Assembly (NCBI GenBank): GCA_002633005.1
Contig: NMRA01000425.1
Span: 220,805 to 251,141, forward strand
DNA: 30,337 nt
Source of the DNA: Phoronis australis
Lineage: Eukaryota; Phoronida; Phoronidae
Direction of reading: 5' to 3'
The translations under genes and the position numbers were made by a program. This document shows, piece by piece, positions 21,621 through 30,337 of this stretch (position 1 is its first letter; each line of letters begins with the position of its first letter). The notes under the pieces were generated by a model. That model was given only the letters and a program-made list of their open reading frames with translations, ran no database searches and was not told where the DNA came from.

Positions 21621-22563
21621 GGAAAGGGCAAAAATTGTGAAAAAAAGAAAATCAGCTCTTTTTTGTAAATTCAATTGTATTTAATGAATTCAATGCTATT
21701 TAAATATAATTAAATCCTGTTTCCTAAATTCAAATCTATTCTATTAATTCAACCCAATTTAAAATAAAAATCCAACCTGTTCGATAATTCATCTTAGTTT
21801 GAAAATTCAATTAAATCTAATAAAATCCATCCTGTGTAGAAGATCCCGTTGCTTTTATAAAGTCAGATGGTGTTTTAAATATTCAAGCTACAGCCATTTA
21901 TTCAGTCCCTTTCTGGAGATTCAGTCAACATTCGTAAACTGAGTGTGTAAAATTGATTGTGTTTAAATAAAAAATTATCCTGTTTTGGAAATTCTATTTT
22001 GCAAATCCTGGTGGTGGGAAGCAAAACTAGTTTGTCACGTGACTGAAAATGGTGTAGCTCACTCTGGTGCTCTTTGTTAATGAGATTAAAAATATTAAAG
22101 TTCAGATTCTTGCAGGCAATTTTTTTGGTGGAAATGTATACACTGTACACGCTTGAGCATTCGTTGCGAAGACTTTTTGATCTGACTAACTTAGAAGGAT
22201 CGACGTTAATACTGATACGGGCTTCAGCCTTTCATAGCGGGATTAATATCGGGAATCGCTGACAGGATTGAAGACTCTAATAAAACACGATCGATTTTTA
22301 TAACGGGGTTAGTTTTGTAAATTGCCAAAAGGATTGACAAAACAGGGCCGATTTTATAAAACATGCTCGATTCTCCGAAACAGGTTCGCTTCCAAACAGG
22401 GTTGTTTTCCATAGAATTGAATTTAGAAAACAGGAATGATTTTTAAGTAGGATTAAATTTACAAAATAGAATGTAATGATATTTTAAGCAAGGTGAATTT
22501 ATTAAATAGAGTTGAATTTACAAAGCAGGGTTGCTTTTCGTTTTCACAATTTTTGCCCTTTCC
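21621..22563. mobile_element. foldback-type element with long arms of degenerate ~19-bp repeats
   Basis: A perfect 23-bp inverted repeat marks both ends (21621-21643, starting GGAAAGGGCAAAAATTGTGA, and 22541-22563). Inside, each arm is a run of degenerate ~17-21-bp units of the form CCTGTTTTATAAATTCAA, reading left to right in the left arm and reversed in the right arm, for roughly 250-350 bases each. The middle (about 22000-22190) is unrelated. Long inverted arms made of short tandem subrepeats define foldback elements. There is no transposase, and no target-site duplication is clear. Short open frames inside (21902-22412) are by-products. Confidence 0.7.
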
Positions 22564-23649
22564 ATCCTTCCTATAAAATGACATCAATTAAAAGTATTTG
22601 ATATCACATCCAAGTACATTTTAAATGTGACTGATGTGTTGAACATGTTCTTGATTATTTTGATTATTTGGAATCAAAATTTCATTTTTCAAATTCAGAT
22701 AATAATAGAATTTTGAGTTAATATTCCATGTTTCAAAGTTCAATTTCAATTTGAAAATTGAACTGGAATCCATCACAGGGACCGTCATGATTCCCCACCT
22801 CCTTGGGCGTTGACCCCTTTAAGTAAGGTAGTGTCCTGCAGTGTCCTGCTGTGTGATAGCATTCCCTAATGAAGCATTAACAATCAATCAGTGGTCACAT
22901 TACTTGACAGACTAAACAATTTAAATGCAGGATCTACAGTAACCACTTTAAATTACAAAAGCCACATGTTTTAAAGATGTAATTTTCTTTTAAGTATTTG
23001 TTAGAAACTGTGCTTATTTTTGTTTTTACTCCAAGGAAGCAAGTGTCTTGGGGCAACTAAGTATCTACACCAACTGCATGCTTCTTAAAGAATTTGCTAT
23101 TATAAGTTACAGTCTTTAACCCTAACGTTGTCCTCACAGGAAGTGAGATGCATTATTCCTGTAGGAGTCAACAAGGTGGAGATGATTTAGCCAAATTATT
23201 GGCTTCAGACCTAGGTTTCACAGGGCCTTCATCTGCATAATGTGGTCAGGCCTGCATGTCAATCTTATTCTAAATCAATGAACTTCAACTATCCTAATAT
23301 ATCGGGTTTATCTAGAGGGTTTCTACTTTCAACAATTTTGAAAGAGTACTTTTAAAACTTGGAATTCTGAAACAAAATTTGGTGCATTCTTGACAACTAG
23401 ATTCATTAGTGCCATCTAATGGATGGTTTCTCAGTCCGGCATATCTAAACTATTTAATAATAGCTACTTAACTCTACATGTATTTGAAACGGAGCAACTT
23501 GCTCTTAAAAGCCATTTTTACTCAAGAAACAATTGTGACTGCATGAGCTGCTGGGCTTATTAGTTGCATTTAGGTACATGACTCCAGATTGCAAATTGGA
23601 TCAACATGAGTCATCACACTAAGACTGTCCACGTGTGCTCACATAAAGA
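22564..23649. other. non-coding stretch
   Basis: No gene. A perfect 10-bp hairpin, AGTTCAATTT at 22737-22746 with AAATTGAACT at 22755-22764, has an 8-nt loop. Confidence 0.4.
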
Positions 23650-23900
23650 ATAGAGATTGTCCAAAACCCGCGGAATGCCATTGGATCACCTGCATAAACC
23701 TTATGCCACAAGCGTAACAGGGGTGCTCCCTTCCGCTTTCTCCCAGTTTGTGTTTGGACATGTAGTGGAGCGACTGATCGATCGAGTAAAACTTGATCTG
23801 CTTCTGAAACTGGTGTCAGAAGTGGTCACTACCGTGTCAACTTGCTACAGTGTTGATTCGCTGTTCCGTGTCGGCTGCTCCTTGTCAAAAGTTCCTTGTA
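23650..23900. repeat. diverged repeat pair, copy 1
   Basis: Order and wording resemble 24760-25025: a GGATCACC-like start, a CTTTCCGC....TCCCA.GTTTGTGTT block, and later GTGTCA followed by TTCCGTGTCGGC. Similarity is patchy. A 99-codon open frame (23657-23956) inside is probably not a gene. Confidence 0.3.
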
Positions 23901-24615
23901 TAAATACAAATTATAAATTAATGAATTTCCGGTTGTTTTCTAATCACTTCTTCTGAAATATTGGGAGCAATTTGATTCCTGGGTTGTAGCGGAAAGTTAG
24001 GTTTTAGCCATGCGTTAACTGTCAATTAAAAAAATCCTCAATGAATATTCATATTTTGATGTAAAATATTGTTCCAGTTCGGTTCGTGACACTTGTAAAA
24101 AAGAAAATTAGTTGAGACAACTGTAAAAATAATTTGTGTTGTTCTGCGATCTCAGCTGTGACAAACTTATAGTTAGCTTTAAGGTCAGTGGTCTTCACAA
24201 CCTGTTGCTTGAAGTGATGAAAGTCTGTTTTAGAAGTCACACACAGACTAAACAAACAAGTGTCCTGAGATATGATACTTTGGAGTGTTTGTTTTTAAAT
24301 CCAATGTTGGTAAATGTTTAGTGTTTAGAGAGAGATATCTCCACTGGTTGTTGTGTTTACCATTTTGTTTATATCATTTCTTAAAAACACTTTCTGTGCA
24401 TTAGATTACGTGATAAGTTGTTCTAGGTGAAAATAGCGAAGTTTGGGACGGGTCTCCAAAATTTGGGACAACGAAATTTGAGTGGAGTTAAATTTTTTGA
24501 TCGTGAAGATTGGGCCGTGGGTTCTGTCATTTTTCTCAAGTATCTGACACTACCCGAAATAATGTTTAGTTCATTGTTGTACACAGTTGCTGTTTTTACA
24601 GGAGTAACAGTAATG

Positions 24616-24683
24616 TCACAGTGAGAGTTGTCACGGTGAGAGTTGTCACGGTGAGAGTTGTCACGGTGAGAGTTGTCACGGTG
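24616..24683. repeat. 15-bp microsatellite-like array, 4.5 copies
   Basis: The unit TCACGGTGAGAGTTG repeats from 24616, the first copy with A for G at position 5. No function evident. Confidence 0.95.
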
Positions 24684-24759
24684 CGTGCGAAAAATGCTCC
24701 ACTGAAATCACATTTACTCTATATTAAGATCGCTAACTAGATGACCATGAGTCATTTAC

Positions 24760-25040
24760 ACAAAGATTGTATGGACATGCTGGACCAAACAATACCAAAT
24801 GTGTGAAATGCTAGTGAATCACCCAAAAATATGCTGTTGTGCAAGCGCATTGAGAGTTGATCTCTTTCCGCCCTGTCCCAAGTTGTGTTTAGATTATTTG
24901 TGCTACTCACTCTATGTTTAGATTATTTGTGCTACTCACTCTATGTTTAGATTATTTGTGCTACTCACGCTATCAAACCAGTGTCCAAAATGGCCGCCGC
25001 TACGGTGTCAGCTTGTTCCGTGTCGGCCGTGTTAACATGC
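24760..25040. repeat. diverged repeat pair, copy 2, with a 29-bp triplication
   Basis: Partner of 23650-23900. It is interrupted by three exact or near-exact 29-bp units starting TGTTTAGATTATTTGTGCTA at 24886, 24915 and 24944. Ends with TTCCGTGTCGGCC, shared with copy 1. Confidence 0.45.
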
Positions 25041-25289
25041 GCACACTTGCGCCCAATCAGCTGTTTCGTGTTACTGGCTCCGCACAAATGCAGCTAATTA
25101 TGTATACTACGTACATTACAAAAAGTTACATAATTATGTACATCGGATTCTTCTTATACCACGAGCGACTATAAAATACTTAAATTTAAGTTATCACACT
25201 TGAGCGCATGACATTTTCTAAGGTAACATCACACTTTAAATGTTTACATCTTGAATATTGTTTTTATGCGCCCACATATTTATATGTGA

Positions 25290-25810
25290 ACGCATTATGC
25301 CGTCATCTGCGTCTGTCCGTCCAGCGTCTGCTGCTCTACCACCAAAACGGTTTGACGTATGCTCATGAAATTTTGCATATGTGTTCCTTTCATTGATGAG
25401 ACAGCATCAGCGAACTTTTGGATGGATCCGAATATCGGTATGCCCCCTAGTGGCAATTTTAGTTTTTTACGTTTACCTCTGTATCTTCAAAGGTCCTCAT
25501 CGTATTTTCATAAAATTTGGTATATAGGCATCTGTTAGAAAGACGACGACATCCTCCCATTTTCGGATGGATTCGATGTAGTTTGCGCTACCTTGTGGCC
25601 ATTTTTACTGTTTTCAAGTCCACCCCTCTATCAACCAAACCGCTCTAAGTATGATTGTGAAAATTGGCATGTATGTTCTTACTATGACGAGGACGGTTGA
25701 CGCTGAATTTTTCTTGACTTTGATTACTGTGGCGCCTCCTAGTGGCAGTTTTTTTTTGCGCCCATGGCTGTATCTCCCAAACCGTTTGCAGNTGAGTATA
25801 TCATTGTCCA
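25290..25810. repeat. modular repeat family A, ~146-bp period with CTCF-like cores
   Basis: At least three diverged modules follow one another. Each ends in a (C/G)C..CCTAGTGGC-A-TTTT block, at 25442-25460, 25585-25607 and 25731-25752, spaced 145 and 147 bases apart. Each module also has a CCAAACCGTTT-like block and a GTGAAAATTGGCAT-like block. On the minus strand the end blocks read GCCACTAGGGGGC, GCCACAAGGTAGCGC and GCCACTAGGAGGCGCC. These resemble the CTCF consensus. Core repeats of ~150 bp are known from non-autonomous helentron/pearl-type elements of bivalves, a possible relation. Ambiguous base at 25792. Confidence 0.7.
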
Positions 25811-25939
25811 TACATTCTTAACTGAGAAATGTATGCCATGGTAAGTTAGACACTACTCGTATTTTTTTTCTTCATTTAAAATCCACTTTTTGTAGTTTTT
25901 AAATTGTCGCCTTTTTGAAAATTTTGCATTTGTTGAAAG

Positions 25940-26012
25940 AAATTAAAAAATTTTAAGGTGAGATCGACGATGAAACCAAGAGCATAAACAATCATGGCCC
26001 TATGCTGATTCG
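25940..26012. repeat. dispersed repeat family D, copy 2
   Basis: Matches 5188-5265 in the same orientation (AATTAAAAAATTTTAAGGTG, AGATCGAC, GAAACCAAGAGC, ATAAACAATCAT). It directly follows the family A array. Confidence 0.6.
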
Positions 26013-26635
26013 ATAAGAATTGTGATTTGTAGCTGGCGAACAAAAACAAACTAAAAAATTACAAAAGTGCAGCAATAAGTCAACAAAGGAACAGCGTCAT
26101 CAGAAAATCCTGAATAAAAAAGATGTCCTAGTAATCATCTTCTGAAAGCTTGTTCAAAACTCTATCAAGCAGAGGGTAGTTTTACAAAGTTTTTGAAAAA
26201 TTTCAAGTTTTGTGTTTTTTGGAAATTGAAAGTCAAATAACTCAAAAATAGTAAGTAAGTTCATTTGAAAGAGTACACCTTAAAGAATCTACATGCAAAT
26301 ATTTACCTCATATGTTCTTCCTGCTCGATGCAGCACCCCAACACGATTGAAAAATGATTAAAATGCGTTAGGTCTGCCATTTTGAAAACAACTTCTGATT
26401 TAAGTAGCTTATAACACATGAAAAATTTCAAAGCAATTGGTTCTAAAGTAGGACAAAGCAATTGGTTCTACAATGGGTCCTATACAGGACATATAGCCTG
26501 TGTTAACAAGTTGTACAGGTCAGCTGATACCCGCTTGTTATGATAATAATTACTATTATAGATTTGTTCACCTGGGTAACTGAGTTGCTCACAACACCTG
26601 TATATTTTCTGAAGTATGTCACTGTTTCTGTACAG
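26013..26635. other. upstream flank of exon B
   Basis: Non-coding. A 16-base direct duplication (AAAGCAATTGGTTCTA) lies near 26430-26470. The last bases, TCACTGTTTCTGTACAG, form a good 3' splice acceptor ending at 26635. Confidence 0.5.
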
Positions 26636-26675
26636 GAGTTTGGGCCTTTGATACATGTGCGTACTGCTTGTTGAC
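26636..26675 (+). other. 5' UTR part of exon B
   Basis: Forty bases from the predicted acceptor to the chosen ATG. The single ATG inside (26655) is in frame with the protein and would add seven residues, so it is not an inhibitory upstream ORF, unlike in exon A. Confidence 0.5.
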
Positions 26676-27368
26676 ATGAAAGGTAAACGCATTCTTTTGT
26701 ACGCGTGCTTGGGTTTCTTGATTGGCGTATATCTCGGAGAACTATGGAAGTGGTTATGTGGAAATTTCCAGGAGATGGCAAACACACATCAGGTGTTCAA
26801 GCGACGACAGCTTCTTCTGATCGGCGTGATGACTACTAAAAAATTTATTAACACTAGGTCCCTTGCTGTCCACAGTATTTGGGTGAAGAATTTCAAGCAC
26901 GCTGACGTGTTGTACTTCTCCAGTGAGAATAGTACAAGCCTTAATCACTTACCTGTCATCGCTTTACCAACTATCACTGATGACTATCCTCCTCAGAGGA
27001 AATCATTTGCTATGCTGCAGCATTTCCACGATCATTTTATCGATCGTTACGAATGGTTTATGCGAGTGGACGATGATCTGTATGTTGATACCCGAAGGCT
27101 TGAAAGGTTTCTTCGTTCTATGAACAGCAGTGGTGTCCACTATATAGGCTCAAGTGACCAGACAGCTGGCTCGTCACAGAGTCGCCTGTTCATGAAGGGG
27201 ACTGAGCATTACTGCATGGGTGGTCCCGGTGTGCTCTTCAGTGCTGCCACCTTGCGAGAAGTTACACCGCACTTAGAGTATTGTCTAGGTCACTTGAGGA
27301 CCAAACATGAAGATGTGGAGATCGGACGTTGTGTGCGCAAGGCAACGGGCAAGTCATGTATCCCATAT
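26676..27368 (+). CDS. chondroitin sulfate synthase, second N-terminal coding exon (exon B)
   Basis: The exon encodes 231 residues homologous to exon A: about 95 of 183 aligned residues are identical by my hand count from the LIGVMT block on. It has a basic tail (MKGKR), a signal anchor at about 6-22, a stem of only ~23 residues (about 48 in A), LLLIGVMT (46-53), DDYPPQRKSFAML (102-114), RVDDDLYVD with DDD at 132-134, CMGGPGV (180-186) and HEDVEIGRCVRK (211-222). Possible N-glycosylation sites are N85 and N150. I chose the second ATG because it has G at -3 and gives a normal type II tail; the ATG at 26655 is the alternative and has T at -3. Coding ends at TAT|GTAAGT, phase 0. If the donor is ignored the frame stays open to a stop at 27528-27530, giving an unrelated tail. 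The C-terminal half is not in the window. CHSY1 is a family-level name here; this may be a separate paralogue. Confidence 0.9.
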
Positions 27369-27607
27369 GTAAGTCACCACTTGCTAAAATTCGGAAAGAC
27401 GCGATACAATCTGTGTATAATTTGTACTGTTTTGAAGAGTTTAGCATGGTGCCATGGAAATAAATACGTGTGTCATTGTTATCTAAATGGATATTTTGTG
27501 ATTGGCGCTTTAATATCACAACACAATTAATACCTTCCGCAGATGATATCTGAGATAGAAAAATACCTGTCTAAGATGGTATCTGAGAAGACAAAGCATT
27601 CTTCGCT
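27369..27607. other. donor and start of the intron after exon B
   Basis: GTAAGT at 27369-27374 is a consensus donor. The open frame that continues to 27530 has no family similarity and is most likely intron. Confidence 0.6.
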
Positions 27608-27698
27608 AGTGCTCCTGTCCTCTAAGGAGAGGGGCATAGTGCTCCTGTCCTCTGAGGGGAGGGGGCATAGTGCTCTTGTCCTCTGAGGGGAGGGGCAT
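27608..27698. repeat. 30-31-bp tandem repeat, three copies
   Basis: Units starting AGTGCTCCTGTCCTCT at 27608, 27638 and 27669, with small changes in the A/G-rich tail. Each contains a small CCTCTGAGG palindrome. Confidence 0.9.
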
Positions 27699-29035
27699 AA
27701 GTTCATGACATACAGAACCTGTTGCATGCCACCACTGAGGACTGTTTCATATAAGTCACTTACGTAGTTTTATGCTCCCCGGCCCACAACTATTTCTGAA
27801 AAATTTGCTCAAAGTCGTAGGTTGTACCAAATTTTGGTTATCTAAAATTAAAGTATTAGCTTCAATGACAAAATGATCATTTTTCTCAGTGTTACAGACT
27901 ATTAGGATGCATGAAAAAGGTTGCCAGCTGCTTTTGACAATTTTATGAACTGCGAGTCTATTTTCAGTCTCTGTCGATGCAAATTTAAGGAGCATAATGA
28001 ATGCCAACAAAATTGACGATGCCAAAGTCTATGGAATCAGGGAAAATCAATGTATGCTTGAATGTATGTGTCCCAGTTGAGAGACTGGCTGAACTCAAGA
28101 ATTGATTAGAGTAACTGCTGCGTATACTGGGTTGTGAAGGGAGGATGAGGGTTCAATGTTTCAATGCTTTGTATATTTCTGCCCAACTTAATTATTATTG
28201 TTGCTATAGTGGCAAGGAAAATAATGGTTCATTGAATCCATGAGTTTTGACAATCTAAGAAAATCATGGTACAGTGATTTGTTTGGTTGATAAATTTCAA
28301 ATAATGATTCTATGATTCAGTTGGTATCGAAGTGAATAGTTGTGCATTGCCTTTACACCAACTTTTTGCCATATAAATATTCTGAAAGTTCAAAGTTGGA
28401 TCATTGACTTTATGTTGAGTATTTGCTCTGATTGCACTCTCACAGTGCTATGCCTAATTAATGCTGTCAAACATGATTGCACGGGGCCCCTCATTGATAA
28501 AACCTGGTTAATGACACATTGTTCGGATTAAATGCTTCAACAATTTCTTAATCAATGGTGGCTCATGGCTGCAGAAACAACGGCAGATTATAATGATGTA
28601 TTCTGTTAAATTACATGTTCCATGCTCACTTAACACTACAACAAGACAGTTTACTTTGGTCATCATGCCCAAATGCATGATGTTTTATTTTGTCTTAGTG
28701 TCATTGACTTCAAGAAACTACCAGCATATGTGCATTACCTGTATGTGGGCCTATAATAAAAACACTCTCTCTGAAAATCTGTACCAAATTGAGCAGTAAC
28801 ATAGTGTAATGATTTGATCTTTTCTGTTATCAAATTAGAAACATTGAGCACAATTTTGTACATCTGCCCAGATCAGAAAATTGTTGATAATAACTTTCCA
28901 TTTCTATGACCTTAGTTCCAGAACTAATCCTGAGTAACAGCCAATAATTGTTGTCTTTGAAAACGTATTGATATCATCTGAGCTCTCTTGTCATTTGTGT
29001 TGTTGATACTTTTTATATGGGAACAGCTCACTAAT
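27699..29035. other. non-coding stretch
   Basis: No gene, RNA or repeat recognised in about 1.3 kb. Short open frames at 27756-28025 (minus), 28340-28531 and 28593-28799 look like chance. Confidence 0.4.
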
Positions 29036-29394
29036 CCGAAGATGCAGTTAAGGTCCAAAGATGCAGTTAAGGTCCGAAGATGCAGTTAAGGTCCGAATGT
29101 GCACTGAATCTGATGGTTCACTAGTCTGAAGGTTCACTAGTCTGAAGGTTCACTAGTCTGAAGGTGCACTAGTCCGAAGGTTCACTAGTCCGAGGGTTCA
29201 CTAGTNCTGGTCCGAAGGTGCACTGGTCCGAAGGTGCACTGGTCCGAAGGTTCACTGGTCCGAAGGTTCACTGGTCCGAAGGTTCACTGGTCCGAAGGTG
29301 CACTGGTCCGAAGGTTCACTGGTCCGAAGGTTCACTGGTCCGAAGGTGCACTGGTCTGAAGCACACTAGTCTTAAGGTGCACTAGTCTGAAGGT
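29036..29394. repeat. two-stage minisatellite, 19-bp then 16-bp units
   Basis: Three 19-bp units (CCGAAGATGCAGTTAAGGT, from 29036) are followed by about 17 copies of a 16-bp unit, GGTTCACTGGTCCGAA, from 29115. The units share the GGTCCGAAG core, so the 16-mer probably arose from the 19-mer. Variants are ordered: CTAGTCTGAA at both edges, CTAGTCCGAA next on the left, CTGGTCCGAA in the middle. Ambiguous base at 29206. Confidence 0.95.
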
Positions 29395-30032
29395 CTACTA
29401 ATAAGGTGTTGCTAAGCGATAAAACATTTTAAATGCAATTTTTGTTATACGAAACTCACTCCGGCAGATGCGCCCGGTAACCATCGGGAGAATCAAGTCA
29501 GTGACTGCTCTTTATTTACTTTGCGGGGTTTGCTATAAGACATTTGATTGGTTTATGGGTGTAGAAGTTGTCACCAGCAACCAGTCGAATGTCTCTGCTG
29601 GTTGGAGGAGTGAATCAAATGTAGCCAGGGATTTTAAAGAATGAAAACGTATAAAGGCACAGAATACCATGAGATTCTGTTAGAAAACTTCCTCGAATTG
29701 AGATTTTTGGCGAACGCCCAAATTCATGCCTGTATGTCATCCTTTTTGTCTCAAGGTTTGTGCAAGATTTATGATCAATAACTCACAGTCAACAATGAAT
29801 TGTTTCACTTTGTATTCATTCATTAACGACAGTGTGTGGCAGCACAAAGTATCATCTTCGATGTCGCACGAATGCATTACAGCAACATTTTTGAAAACGT
29901 TTGGAAATTGTTTTTCACATCTATTCAGTGACGCACCGAAGAGTCATATACAGGCATGACTGCCACTGCATATTATTACATGTAGAAAAATACGAAAAAT
30001 TCACTTGAGTATGAAATGTTCTATTTCATCGT
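29395..30032. other. non-coding stretch
   Basis: No gene is supported. A 77-codon open frame (29726-29959) resembles nothing known to me. GATTGG near 29547-29552 is an isolated inverted CCAAT. Confidence 0.35.
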
Positions 30033-30186
30033 CAGTGGCGGATTTAGAGGGGGACCAAGGGGGGTGCTCCCCCCTAAAACTCCCAAATTCCATTTGGCAG
30101 TTTGGGGGTGCTCATGTCTGACGGACGAAATCTTGACTAATACTCTGCCCTGGCCCCCCTAACTAAAAATCCTGGATCTGCCCCCG
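30033..30186. mobile_element. small MITE with imperfect terminal inverted repeats
   Basis: The left end CAGTGGCGGATTTAGAGGGG and the reverse complement of the right end, GGGGGCAGATCCAGGATTTT, align over GGC(G/A)GAT..AG and a following G-rich block. CAGTGGCGGAT(C)CAG is a common start of short non-autonomous DNA elements in animal genomes. No coding content and no clear target-site duplication. Confidence 0.5.
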
Positions 30187-30194
30187 ATCCTATA

Positions 30195-30217
30195 AGTACA
30201 CCTTCGGACTTAACTGC
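30195..30217 (-). repeat. inverted single copy of the 19/16-bp junction unit
   Basis: The minus strand reads GCAGTTAAGTCCGAAGGTGT then ACT. It matches the junction between 19-bp and 16-bp units at 29084-29106 except for one gap and two substitutions. It is separated from the array by ~800 bases and lies just after the MITE. Confidence 0.6.
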
Positions 30218-30337
30218 CATGTAATCTTTGTACAAAGTTGATTATCTGCTGTCCAATTTTGCTTTCTGGTTCTTTTCATATGATGCGCAGTGTTCAATGT
30301 AAAATTAAGCTGATTGTGAATACATCGCATCTCCCGC

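Noticed and set aside
23657-23956. 99-codon plus-strand frame
   Set aside because: Lies within one copy of a diverged repeat whose partner does not preserve the frame.
24616-24683. CRISPR-like array (also 18251-18426, 27608-27698, 29036-29394)
   Set aside because: All are direct tandem repeats without unique spacers, in an animal genome.
27369-27530. Extension of exon B to a stop as a short secreted or membrane enzyme
   Set aside because: A consensus GTAAGT donor lies at the same position in the fold as the exon A donor, and the extension has no similarity to any chondroitin synthase.
13335-30170. Shared 12-14-base word CCCCCCTAACTAAA near 13350 and 30154
   Set aside because: Similarity does not extend beyond the word; probably chance in C-rich and A-rich sequence.

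Overview
The window looks like intron-rich, AT-rich animal nuclear DNA. The only convincing protein-coding sequence is two split-gene exons with spliceosomal borders, and both belong to the chondroitin synthase family, which is a metazoan hallmark. The remainder is intronic or intergenic sequence dense in degraded mobile elements, minisatellites and a tRNA-derived SINE. An invertebrate such as a hemichordate, cephalochordate, echinoderm or mollusc fits; the sequence alone does not let me choose. Scattered single N bases show that this is a draft assembly.

Layout. From 1 to about 13.4 kb there is no intact gene. This part holds a hairpin cluster (146-244), several diverged dispersed repeats, a HIRAN-like domain fragment on the minus strand (2091-2387), a decayed non-LTR reverse-transcriptase fragment (6543-6830), a palindrome-rich patch (9766-9878), a 1.4-kb element with TTAA ends (10458-11864) and a 22-bp minisatellite (12449-12790). 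Exon A of a chondroitin synthase (coding 13524-14318) follows, with a strong acceptor and donor and two chained upstream ORFs. Its downstream intron carries a tRNA-like SINE, tandem duplications, a 44-bp array between two 112-bp direct repeats (18142-18560), a foldback-type element (21621-22563) and a repeat built of ~146-bp modules that each carry a CTCF-like core (25290-25810). A second chondroitin synthase exon, B (coding 26676-27368), lies 12.3 kb downstream on the same strand. After it come more minisatellites and a small MITE.

How the genes relate. Each exon encodes its own start codon, Golgi signal anchor, stem and N-terminal GT31-type domain with a DDD metal-binding motif, and each ends at a phase-0 donor. 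Neither is followed inside the window by the C-terminal half of the enzyme (the GT7-like GalNAc-transferase half), and that half is also absent between them. The most economical readings are one locus with two alternative N-terminal exons spliced to shared downstream exons beyond the right edge, or a partial tandem duplication. This is the main point to check.
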